Of a stretch of DNA of 5,157 nt, positions 1 through 5,157 are shown in pieces. The stretch covers positions 1-5,157 of the forward strand of contig JAUZQX010000172.1 of the NCBI GenBank assembly GCA_030950765.1, written 5' to 3'. Both the position numbers and the translations under genes were made by a program. This stretch comes from Ghiorsea sp. (GTDB lineage: Bacteria; Pseudomonadota; Zetaproteobacteria; Mariprofundales; Mariprofundaceae). The first letter of the stretch is position 1. Every line of letters begins with the position of its first letter. Below the pieces are notes generated by a model. The model did not search any database. It saw only the letters and a program-made list of their open reading frames with translations, and was not told the origin of the DNA.

Positions 1-36
1 TTAGTGAAGTCGATATGTTTGCATGATGAGAAGATT

Positions 37-71
37 CTATTTTTGTAAGTTATCTTGGTATAAGGTTGCTC
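37..71 (+). promoter_or_regulatory. Candidate extended -10 promoter of the U32 operon
   Basis: The string CTTGGTATAA at 54-63 contains an extended -10 element: TG at 56-57, one spacer base, then TATAAG at 59-64. No good TTGACA-like -35 box lies 16-18 bases upstream, which is usual for promoters relying on the extended -10. Transcription would start near 71, about 50 bases before the first gene. The same CTTGGTATAA lies at the equivalent position before the MYG1-family gene (3962-3971), and 24 of 35 positions match without gaps across 37-71 versus 3945-3979. That conservation is the best support for the site; it remains a prediction. Confidence 0.5.
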
Positions 72-106
72 AAAATATTAAGCCTCAACACCCTATCCCC
101 TCTTCA

Positions 107-121
107 ATGGTCATCAAATAA
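107..121 (+). other. Possible four-codon upstream ORF (MVIK-stop)
   Basis: ATG GTC ATC AAA TAA reads as Met-Val-Ile-Lys-stop, and the TAA is followed with no gap by the ATG of the U32 gene. Such an arrangement could couple termination to re-initiation. The matching block before the MYG1-family gene is ATG GTC ATA AAA CAC ATG, which has no stop and runs in frame into that gene. There is no Shine-Dalgarno sequence before this ATG, so translation is not supported directly. The ATG may simply be part of a conserved DNA or RNA element. Confidence 0.2.
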
Positions 122-2425
122 ATGAATAATAACGATAAAAACATGAGTAGAAAGATTGAATTATTAGCACCAGGTGGCGGTGTTGAAGCCATCAAAGCGG
201 CGGTGATTGCTGGCGCTAATGCTGTGTATTGCGGCTTGGATAATTTTAATGCACGCAACCGTGCGGCTAACCTTTCCTATGATGATTTAACGGGCGTGAT
301 TCGATTGGCGCACAAATACGATTGTGAAATATTTTTAACCGTAAATGTCGTTATTCTAGAGCAAGAACTACCTAGCCTCATCAAACTACTGAATAAATTG
401 GTAAACTCAGGTGTGGATGGCATCATTGTGCAAGACCTTGGCATTTTCAACTTGGTGAAGAAACATTTTCCTAGCTTGGATATTCATGCATCCACCCAGC
501 TCACCACGCATAATGAAGGGCAAATCAAATTCTTGGCAAAGTTAGGTGCATCACGTCTTAATTTATCGCGTGAATTAAACATCCATGAAATCAAATCATT
601 AACAGCGCTTGCCCATGAACATGATGTGCTTACGGAAGTGTTTGTGCACGGTGCATTATGCATCGCTTTCTCTGGCCAATGTTATTCAAGCTCGGTCAGT
701 GTAGGTAATTCAGGCAACCGAGGAAGTTGTAGCCAAGCGTGCCGTGATGAGTATGAAATCACCGATGCTGGCAATCGCTTTCCGCTTAATTTGAAAGATA
801 ATTCGGCTTATTTTGATTTGCCCCAGTTGGTTGAGGCGCAAGTGGATTCACTAAAACTCGAGGGCCGCATCAAAAATGCCCATTATGTTTATACTGTGAC
901 AGATACTTGGCGAAAATCGATTGATACCTTTATTGAATCGGGGAAGTTAGCACCTGATGACTCGAATTTACACCGTGTTTTCAACCGTGATTTTACCAAC
1001 TCCTTTTTACAGGGAAATCTCGCCAAGGATATGTTTATCGACAACCCTCGCGACCACAGCATTGAGCATGCTGTTGAGAAAAGCGGTGCTAAGACCGTCA
1101 TCGAAATCAGAGAAGTGAAAGACGGTTTGTTTGTTAAAAAGAATAAAATTGGCGAAGAGTTAACTGATAAAATTAAGTATCTAAGTATTGCCAAGCAATC
1201 TTTACAGCTAAGATTTTCAGGACAGTTAAACCAACCTTTGTGTCTGACTTTAACGATTGGCGATGATGTTGATGGGGTTCACACCAACAAAACACACACT
1301 TTTAAGACCGAGTCAGAGCTACGCACCACCAAGGAACTACCCATCACCCAAGCTGTTATAGAAAAACGATTTAAAAACTTTGCCAGCAATGATTATAAGC
1401 TCACTGGTTTTGATTGTAGTCAACTTGGGCAGGATTTAAGCATCCCCTTCAAGGAACTAACCAAGCTTAAAAATCAAGCTGCTTATGTATTAAACCATGA
1501 AGTTGAACTTGTGCCTTTTGTAGATGTGCCACCTTTAAAAAGCCATGCGAAAGAAAATCATCAACACAGTATGTCGATACTTATCGCAGATGAAAAAGAT
1601 GTGACTTTGTGTGCCATCACTGATGCGGATGTATATTTCAAACTGCCTGAAAGCTGGAAGAAAGATTGCAATAAACACATTGATATTTTCAAGCGAAACC
1701 CAAATCTTATCCCATGGTTTCCTGCCGTTTTAATCGGCAAAGATTATGATGAATCGGTGCGTTTGTTAGAAGAAATTCATCCAACACGTATTGTAAGCAA
1801 TAATACAGGCATTGCTTACAAAGCCTATGAAATGGGCATTGAATGGATTGCAGGACCTTTCTTAAACACGACCAACTCCTATGCGCTATTAACACTGCAA
1901 GAAGAGTTAAACTGTGCTGGTGCATTTATTTCCAATGAAATCAACCGCATGCAAATCAAGAAGATTGCCCGCCCTGACAACTTTAAATTGCTCTATAGCA
2001 TCTATCATCCTATCTTATTGATGACCAGCCGCCAGTGTTTCTTCCAGCAAACGGTGGGCTGTAACAAACCTACGATTGAAGATGGTTGTATGTTGAAGTG
2101 CGAAAAGGCAACAACGATTACCAATGTGAAAGGCGTATCGTTTGCCGTGGATAAACAACGTGGTGGCTATCCAAGCATTTACAATCACGAACAATTTTTA
2201 AATGCAGATATTGTCCATGATTTGGGTGATTTGTTTGATGAGTTTTTTATTGATCTCACCAATATTGGTGCAGGCTCTAAACAAGAACACGATAAAGCTG
2301 AGCTGATAAAACACTTTGCAGGTCTGTTAAATGGCGATACCGACGACAGCAAAAAACAAGCCGCCAAGCAGCTAAGCAATATGGTGACCTTATCAACAAA
2401 TGCGCAATACATTCAAGGCTTATAA
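122..2425 (+). CDS. rlhA: U32-family (collagenase-like) protein, RlhA-type RNA hydroxylase
   Basis: This 767-residue protein belongs to the U32 family, annotated historically as peptidases. Characterised members (RlhA, TrhP, UbiU/UbiV) are iron-sulfur proteins that hydroxylate RNA bases or ubiquinone precursors; E. coli RlhA makes 5-hydroxycytidine 2501 in 23S rRNA. The N-terminal module opens with KIELLAPGG (residues 11-19) and continues with NVVILEQEL. Its core HGALCIAFSGQC...SGNRGSCSQACR carries C180, C187, C203 and C207, and KLEGRIKNAHYV (245-256) follows. A middle region (about 320-460) fits the DUF3656-type insert. The C-terminal half resembles a second U32 module (GPFLNTTNSYAL, 578-589) with four more cysteines, C639, C647, C656 and C660. 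It is longer than E. coli RlhA (about 650). No Shine-Dalgarno sequence precedes 122; the ATG at 143 (MSRKIELL) is an alternative start. It is first in a three-gene operon. The family is certain; the exact substrate is inferred. Confidence 0.85.
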   Translation: MNNNDKNMSRKIELLAPGGGVEAIKAAVIAGANAVYCGLDNFNARNRAANLSYDDLTGVIRLAHKYDCEIFLTVNVVILEQELPSLIKLLNKLVNSGVDGIIVQDLGIFNLVKKHFPSLDIHASTQLTTHNEGQIKFLAKLGASRLNLSRELNIHEIKSLTALAHEHDVLTEVFVHGALCIAFSGQCYSSSVSVGNSGNRGSCSQACRDEYEITDAGNRFPLNLKDNSAYFDLPQLVEAQVDSLKLEGRIKNAHYVYTVTDTWRKSIDTFIESGKLAPDDSNLHRVFNRDFTNSFLQGNLAKDMFIDNPRDHSIEHAVEKSGAKTVIEIREVKDGLFVKKNKIGEELTDKIKYLSIAKQSLQLRFSGQLNQPLCLTLTIGDDVDGVHTNKTHTFKTESELRTTKELPITQAVIEKRFKNFASNDYKLTGFDCSQLGQDLSIPFKELTKLKNQAAYVLNHEVELVPFVDVPPLKSHAKENHQHSMSILIADEKDVTLCAITDADVYFKLPESWKKDCNKHIDIFKRNPNLIPWFPAVLIGKDYDESVRLLEEIHPTRIVSNNTGIAYKAYEMGIEWIAGPFLNTTNSYALLTLQEELNCAGAFISNEINRMQIKKIARPDNFKLLYSIYHPILLMTSRQCFFQQTVGCNKPTIEDGCMLKCEKATTITNVKGVSFAVDKQRGGYPSIYNHEQFLNADIVHDLGDLFDEFFIDLTNIGAGSKQEHDKAELIKHFAGLLNGDTDDSKKQAAKQLSNMVTLSTNAQYIQGL

Positions 2426-2437
2426 AGGGCGTACGCC

Positions 2438-3106
2438 ATGCCTTCAACAACAGTGTCTTCATTACCCATTCTTTATTCCTTACAAAACTGCCCGTATGCC
2501 ATGCGCGCAAGATTGGTGCTGTTACTCGCCCAACAAAAGGTGCAACTGCGCGCTATTTCCTTGAAAGATAAACCAGCAGAGATGCTGCTTGTTTCCCCCA
2601 AAGGCACTGTGCCTGTCTTGGTGATTCAAAAAGACAAGGTTATCGACGAAAGTTTAGCCATCATGCTTTGGGCATTAAAGCGCAATGACCCTGAAAACCT
2701 ACTCTATTCGCAGCATGAGAATAAACTTGCAGAAATGCTGGCAATGATTGAAGAAAGCGACACTGAATTTAAACCTACCCTAGAAAAATACAAACGCGCC
2801 AAACGTTACCACGGCAATGATTTAGAAACCTGCCGCCTTGCATGTGAACCCTTTATTCAAGGCTTAGAGCAACGTCTAACACAACATGATTTTTTCATGG
2901 GTGCGTCACCCAGCTTGCTTGATTTTGCTTTATTACCCTTTATTCGACAGTTCTCAAGGGTAAACAAAGCTGAATTTTCACAAGCTCGGTACAATAACCT
3001 ACGTTGTTGGCTGTCTCATCATTTGCAAAGCAGATTGTTTGCTAAGGCAATGTTCAAATATCCATTGTGGTTAGAGCAGCATAAGCAATGTATATTGGGT
3101 GAATGA
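2438..3106 (+). CDS. Glutathione S-transferase-like protein, cysteine type
   Basis: This 222-residue cytosolic protein has the two-domain GST layout. The N-terminal thioredoxin-like domain carries CPYAMRAR (18-25); C18 is the likely catalytic cysteine. The second cysteine of a glutaredoxin-like CPYC is replaced by alanine, making it monothiol. PKGTVPVL (54-61) contains the cis-proline loop, and DES (70-72) is the usual contact for the gamma-glutamyl group of glutathione. The helical C-terminal domain has SLLD (159-162), fitting the GST N-capping box. Length is typical. An AAAGGG Shine-Dalgarno sequence (2424-2429, overlapping the previous stop) lies eight bases before the ATG. It starts 12 bases after the U32 gene and ends one base before the next gene, so it is an operon member. 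Cysteine-type GSTs often act as thiol transferases or dehydroascorbate-like reductases; the substrate here cannot be read from sequence. Confidence 0.85.
   Translation: MPSTTVSSLPILYSLQNCPYAMRARLVLLLAQQKVQLRAISLKDKPAEMLLVSPKGTVPVLVIQKDKVIDESLAIMLWALKRNDPENLLYSQHENKLAEMLAMIEESDTEFKPTLEKYKRAKRYHGNDLETCRLACEPFIQGLEQRLTQHDFFMGASPSLLDFALLPFIRQFSRVNKAEFSQARYNNLRCWLSHHLQSRLFAKAMFKYPLWLEQHKQCILGE
3097..3102 (+). promoter_or_regulatory. Ribosome binding site choosing the ATG start at 3108
   Basis: GGGTGA, complementary to the UCACC part of the 16S rRNA tail, lies five bases before ATG 3108. The alternative in-frame GTG at 3099 falls inside this motif and has no Shine-Dalgarno sequence of its own. The later start is therefore preferred. 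Confidence 0.6.
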
Positions 3107-3107
3107 T

Positions 3108-3884
3108 ATGAATATCAGAGGAATTTGCATCGCATCAACAGCAGATGAGCACGGCCCTATTTATGTGTACCAAACAAGAACCAGTCGGATTCTCAGCTTT
3201 GATGGAATGATTTATCAAAGCAGTATGAAGCTCAATAATATTCATGGCTTAGACCTTGCCTATACCCAGGGTATGATGGTGGGTTTATTTTTTATTCCCA
3301 ACATAAATACTCTCACCGTCATGGGCCTGGGCGCGGGCTCAATGGTAAAAAACCTACTGCATAGCTTTCCCAAATTAAATGTACATGCGGTTGAATACCG
3401 TGAAGCCGTGGCGAATATTACTAAAAAGTATTTTTACTTACCTGATACCGATCGCCTCTGTGTTCATATCGATGATGCAATGCATTACATCAAACACACC
3501 GACGTAAAAAGTGATGTTATTTTTTCAGATTTATACAACGAAAAAGGCATGGATCCGCAACAAGTCGCATCAACCTACTTGCGTGATTGTAAAAATGGAC
3601 TTAGTGAGCATGGTGTGCTCGTACTCAACATCTGGAACACAGCACTTGAATCCCAAAAAGAGCTTAATGATTTACTTGCTCTCGAATTTAAAAACCGACT
3701 ACTCAGTTTTGAAGCAGAAAGTGGAAACACCATTGTACTCGCATTCAAAAATGACATCCCCGTCATCAAAAGAAAAGCGCTACTTGTTAAGGCTAAATAT
3801 CTACAAGAAAAAATGAACATCCCCATGGAACGCTATGCCAAATTACTCTGGAGCACGCAGGGAAACAAGTTTGGGGTTGATTAG
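3108..3884 (+). CDS. Spermidine-synthase-like methyltransferase-fold protein
   Basis: This is a 258-residue protein with the Rossmann fold of spermidine synthases and class I methyltransferases. Visible elements are a glycine-rich nucleotide loop MGLGAGS (72-78), an acidic residue ending the second strand (VHAVEYREAV, E96), YFYLPDTDRL (108-117), IDDAMHYI (D122/D123, the usual adenine-side acidic position) and DVIFSDLYNEKG (136-147). True spermidine synthases have a GGGDGG-type loop and a catalytic D-(S/C)-(S/T)-DPxGP segment. Here the loop is GLGAG and the catalytic segment is SDLYNEKG, so polyamine synthesis is doubtful. The N-terminal 50 residues (IYVYQTRTSRILSFDGMIYQSSM) match the small beta domain of that superfamily. 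The start at ATG 3108 is favoured by a GGGTGA ribosome site; GTG 3099 would add three residues and overlap the GST gene. It is the last gene before the putative terminator. It could be a methyltransferase or an aminopropyl-transferase-like enzyme of unknown substrate. Confidence 0.75.
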   Translation: MNIRGICIASTADEHGPIYVYQTRTSRILSFDGMIYQSSMKLNNIHGLDLAYTQGMMVGLFFIPNINTLTVMGLGAGSMVKNLLHSFPKLNVHAVEYREAVANITKKYFYLPDTDRLCVHIDDAMHYIKHTDVKSDVIFSDLYNEKGMDPQQVASTYLRDCKNGLSEHGVLVLNIWNTALESQKELNDLLALEFKNRLLSFEAESGNTIVLAFKNDIPVIKRKALLVKAKYLQEKMNIPMERYAKLLWSTQGNKFGVD

Positions 3885-3924
3885 TTTTTTGCCATCAAAA
3901 ACTTCAGGTTAAAACTCAATATAT

Positions 3925-3955
3925 GCATACGTTGTTAACATATGCTGTTTTTGTT
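3925..3955 (+). terminator. Probable rho-independent terminator of the U32 operon
   Basis: GCATA (3925-3929) pairs with TATGC (3941-3945). After one C/A mismatch, GTT pairs with AAC, closing a GTT loop. The stem is followed by TGTTTTTGTT (3946-3955). The stem is AT-rich and only moderately stable, and the T-run is interrupted, so termination may be partial. Its place, 41 bases after the third gene and directly before the next promoter, fits the role. Confidence 0.5.
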
Positions 3956-3979
3956 CCCTGCCTTGGTATAAAGTCCGTC
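3945..3979 (+). promoter_or_regulatory. Candidate extended -10 promoter of the MYG1-family gene
   Basis: CTTGGTATAA recurs at 3962-3971. TG (3964-3965), a spacer base and TATAAA (3967-3972) form an extended -10 element without a clear -35 box. Transcription would start near 3979, about 53 bases before the ATG at 4032. Its start touches the tail of the preceding terminator. Conservation with 37-71 supports the call. Confidence 0.5.
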
Positions 3980-4041
3980 GTATTAGTTTGCAAACAACAT
4001 CTTATTCCCTTCTTATATGGTCATAAAACACATGAGTAATA
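3945..4041 (+). repeat. Promoter/leader repeat, copy B
   Basis: This is the second copy of the repeat at 37-131, with the same order of elements: TTTTTGT, CTTGGTATAA, CAACA, the C/T-rich CCCTTCTT (4007-4014), ATGGTCAT (4017-4024) and the gene start ATGAGTAATA (4032-4041). The offset between ATGGTCAT and the gene ATG is 15 bases in both copies. Unlike copy A, no stop codon separates the two ATGs. ATGGTCAT is itself an ATG-GT-CAT near-palindrome, which might matter for a protein operator, but it is short. Confidence 0.6.
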
Positions 4042-4904
4042 CAACAATAGTAACACACAACGGTAATTTCCACGCAGATGATGTTTTTAGCATCGCTGTG
4101 TTCAAACATATATTGCCATCTTTCGAGCTGATTCGTACCCGCGATTTAACGCTTATCGCCAAGGCAGATATTGTGGTGGATGTGGGTGGTGAGTATGACC
4201 CTGAAACAGGGCGCTTTGACCATCATCAGCGTGGTGGTGCTGGCGAGCGTGAAAGTGGTATTCCTTATTCTTCATTTGGTTTGATTTGGCAGCAATACGG
4301 CTTGGAAATGTGCCAAGGTAATCAAGATGTTGCCAATGCTGTGGATGCTGGTTTGGTGTCCACGATTGATGCCATTGATTGCGGACATGCCTCTGGTGTG
4401 CAAGAAGGCATTAGCCTTAGCCAAACCATTGGCATGTTTAACCCAACTTGGCAGGAAGACACAAACCTTGATGAGTGTTTTGATGAAGCGGTTGAATTTG
4501 CATCACGTGTGTTAAATCGCTTTATTGCAGCGGCGAGCGGTGGCATTAGCGCAAAAGTCATTGTGACCAAAGCGATTGAAGATGCAAAAGACCCACGTGT
4601 GATTGTATTGGAAAAATATACGCCGTGGAAAAAAACGGTGCTCGCCTTATCCGAAGAAGCTTTGTTTGTGGTGTACCCATCACACACGGGAGAGTGGCGG
4701 ATTCAAGCTGTGCCTGCGGAACGCGGCTCATTTGAAAACCGCAAATCGCTACCAACACCATGGGCGGGTTTATCCGATGAAGCCTTACAAAAAGTCACGG
4801 GCATTGGTGATGCGATGTTTTGCCATAACGGTTTGTTTATTGCAGGTGCAGAATCGTTTGAGAGCACCATGAAAATGGCAGCTATGGCGCTTGAAGAAGG
4901 GTAA
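4032..4904 (+). CDS. MYG1-family (UPF0160) DHH-like metal-dependent hydrolase
   Basis: This 290-residue protein spans the full MYG1 family. Eukaryotic MYG1 is a 3'-5' RNA exonuclease; the role of bacterial members is not established. Numbered from the preferred start, it has THNGNFHADD (8-17: H9, H14, D16 as likely metal ligands), IRTRD (34-38), DIVVDVGGEYDP (46-57, D50), the DHHQ motif RFDHHQ (61-66) and STIDAIDCG (110-118). The C-terminal family signature is also present: WRIQAVP (222-228), FENRKSLPTPWAGL (234-247), and FCHNGLFIAG (263-272). The ATG at 4017 would add MVIKH, but the homologous leader before the U32 gene has a stop codon at that point, so 4032 is favoured. No Shine-Dalgarno sequence is visible for either start. 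It has its own candidate promoter and is followed 50 bases later by gloA. Confidence 0.88.
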   Translation: MSNTTIVTHNGNFHADDVFSIAVFKHILPSFELIRTRDLTLIAKADIVVDVGGEYDPETGRFDHHQRGGAGERESGIPYSSFGLIWQQYGLEMCQGNQDVANAVDAGLVSTIDAIDCGHASGVQEGISLSQTIGMFNPTWQEDTNLDECFDEAVEFASRVLNRFIAAASGGISAKVIVTKAIEDAKDPRVIVLEKYTPWKKTVLALSEEALFVVYPSHTGEWRIQAVPAERGSFENRKSLPTPWAGLSDEALQKVTGIGDAMFCHNGLFIAGAESFESTMKMAAMALEEG

Positions 4905-4954
4905 TGTGGCTCACCGTCTTCAAAACAAAAAATATTTTAGATAGAGGTTAAGCT

Positions 4955-5157
4955 ATGCGTTTATTACATACGATGCTTCGCGTCGTCGACTTGGATAAAT
5001 CCATTGATTTTTATACACGTATTATGGGCATGAAACTATTGCGCAAAAGCGATTATCCAGAGGGTAGGTTTACACTTGCATTTGTCGGTTATGGCGATGA
5101 AAAAGAGCATACAGCCATTGAGTTAACCCATAACTGGGATACAAGTGATTATGAGCT
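4955..5157 (+). CDS. gloA: Glyoxalase I (lactoylglutathione lyase), N-terminal part
   Basis: The first 67 residues are present and the gene runs off the window. The product isomerises the hemithioacetal of methylglyoxal and glutathione to S-lactoylglutathione in the cytosol, the first step of methylglyoxal detoxification. The start MRLLHTMLRV, then SIDFYTRIMGMKLLR, LAFVGYG and AIELTHNW, closely follows E. coli GloA. Two of the four metal ligands are in view, H5 and E56, at the same positions as in E. coli; the other two would lie beyond the edge. An AGAGGT Shine-Dalgarno sequence (4943-4948) sits six bases before the ATG. The 50-base gap after the MYG1-family gene has no clear terminator, so read-through from that gene is possible. 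The presence of GloA supports a glutathione-based host. Confidence 0.95.
   Translation, partial: MRLLHTMLRVVDLDKSIDFYTRIMGMKLLRKSDYPEGRFTLAFVGYGDEKEHTAIELTHNWDTSDYE

Larger units (their letters stand above)
37..131 (+). repeat. Promoter/leader repeat, copy A
   Basis: This stretch is related to 3945-4041. Two blocks carry the similarity. The first is the promoter block (37-71 against 3945-3979, 24 of 35 identical). The second is the leader and start-codon block (86-131 against 3995-4041, about 37 of 46 identical with one single-base gap), including CAACA, a C/T-rich tract and ATGGTCAT. The middle (about 72-85) is not conserved. The gap between the shared TATAA and the shared ATGGTCAT differs by only two bases between the copies. 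Both copies sit in the same orientation immediately before a gene, so this looks like a duplicated or family-type regulatory leader rather than a mobile repeat. Confidence 0.6.

Noticed and set aside
1..48. Possible 3' end of an upstream gene: frame 1 is open from base 1 to a TAA at 46-48.
   Set aside because: Only 15 codons are visible, without any recognisable motif, and the other frames also close quickly; a gene end cannot be supported.
889..1194. Open frame of about 100 codons on the minus strand inside the U32 gene.
   Set aside because: It lies wholly within a clear coding gene, has no family resemblance and no ribosome site; similar minus-strand frames at 1707-1925, 2185-2412, 2277-2510, 3575-3826, 4322-4687 and 4558-4761 are shadows too.
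3886..3901. Hairpin TTTTTG-CCAT-CAAAAA right after the methyltransferase-fold gene.
   Set aside because: The stem is almost all A-T with no following T-run; the hairpin at 3925-3945 with its T-rich tail is the better terminator candidate.
4894..4901. AAGAAGGG near the end of the MYG1-family gene is perfectly complementary to CCCTTCTT in its leader (4007-4014).
   Set aside because: An eight-base match can arise by chance in a window of this size, and here it simply encodes the C-terminal Glu-Glu-Gly; no further pairing supports a long-range interaction.
4893..4919. Inverted repeat GAAGA...TCTTC spanning the MYG1-family stop codon, as a terminator.
   Set aside because: The stem is imperfect and is followed by A-rich sequence (CAAAACAAAAAAT), not a T-run, so it does not look like a + strand rho-independent terminator.
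4931..4942. AATATTTTAGAT as a -10 region for a separate gloA promoter.
   Set aside because: It is too close to the ATG for a normal leader with the ribosome site at 4943-4948, and no -35 element is seen.

Overview
The window looks like ordinary chromosomal DNA from a Gram-negative, glutathione-using proteobacterium, most likely a gammaproteobacterium or close relative with a moderately AT-rich genome. The main clues are a Ni/Zn-type glyoxalase I whose first 67 residues closely resemble enterobacterial GloA, a cysteine-type glutathione S-transferase, and a U32 protein of the RlhA type. All genes lie on the + strand and are densely packed. I see no mobile element, CRISPR array, tRNA or rRNA.

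Layout: bases 1-121 hold a candidate extended -10 promoter and a leader. Next comes a three-gene operon. It starts with a long U32-family protein (122-2425, RlhA-like, probably an rRNA/tRNA base hydroxylase), followed by a glutathione S-transferase-like protein (2438-3106) and a spermidine-synthase-like methyltransferase-fold protein (3108-3884). The gaps are 12 bases and 1 base, so co-transcription is very likely. A hairpin followed by a T-run (3925-3955) probably ends this unit. A second promoter and leader (3945-4031) drive a MYG1-family (UPF0160) DHH-like hydrolase (4032-4904). Fifty bases later comes the start of gloA (4955 to the window edge), which is cut off.

The most interesting signal is non-coding. 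The promoter and leader of the U32 gene (about 37-131) and of the MYG1 gene (about 3945-4041) are clearly related to each other. They share CTTGGTATAA, a CAACA...CCC-TCTT pyrimidine tract, ATGGTCAT and the start-codon region, with nearly identical spacing. Neither gene has a recognisable Shine-Dalgarno sequence, whereas the other three genes do. In the U32 copy the ATGGTCAT block forms a four-codon ORF that stops right against the U32 start. In the MYG1 copy the same block is open and in frame. This suggests a shared regulatory leader acting on two putative RNA-acting enzymes, an inference that needs comparison with the rest of the genome.

Functional themes are RNA metabolism (RlhA-like, MYG1) and glutathione-dependent chemistry (GST, GloA). 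I found nothing that amounts to a complete new defence or biosynthetic system.
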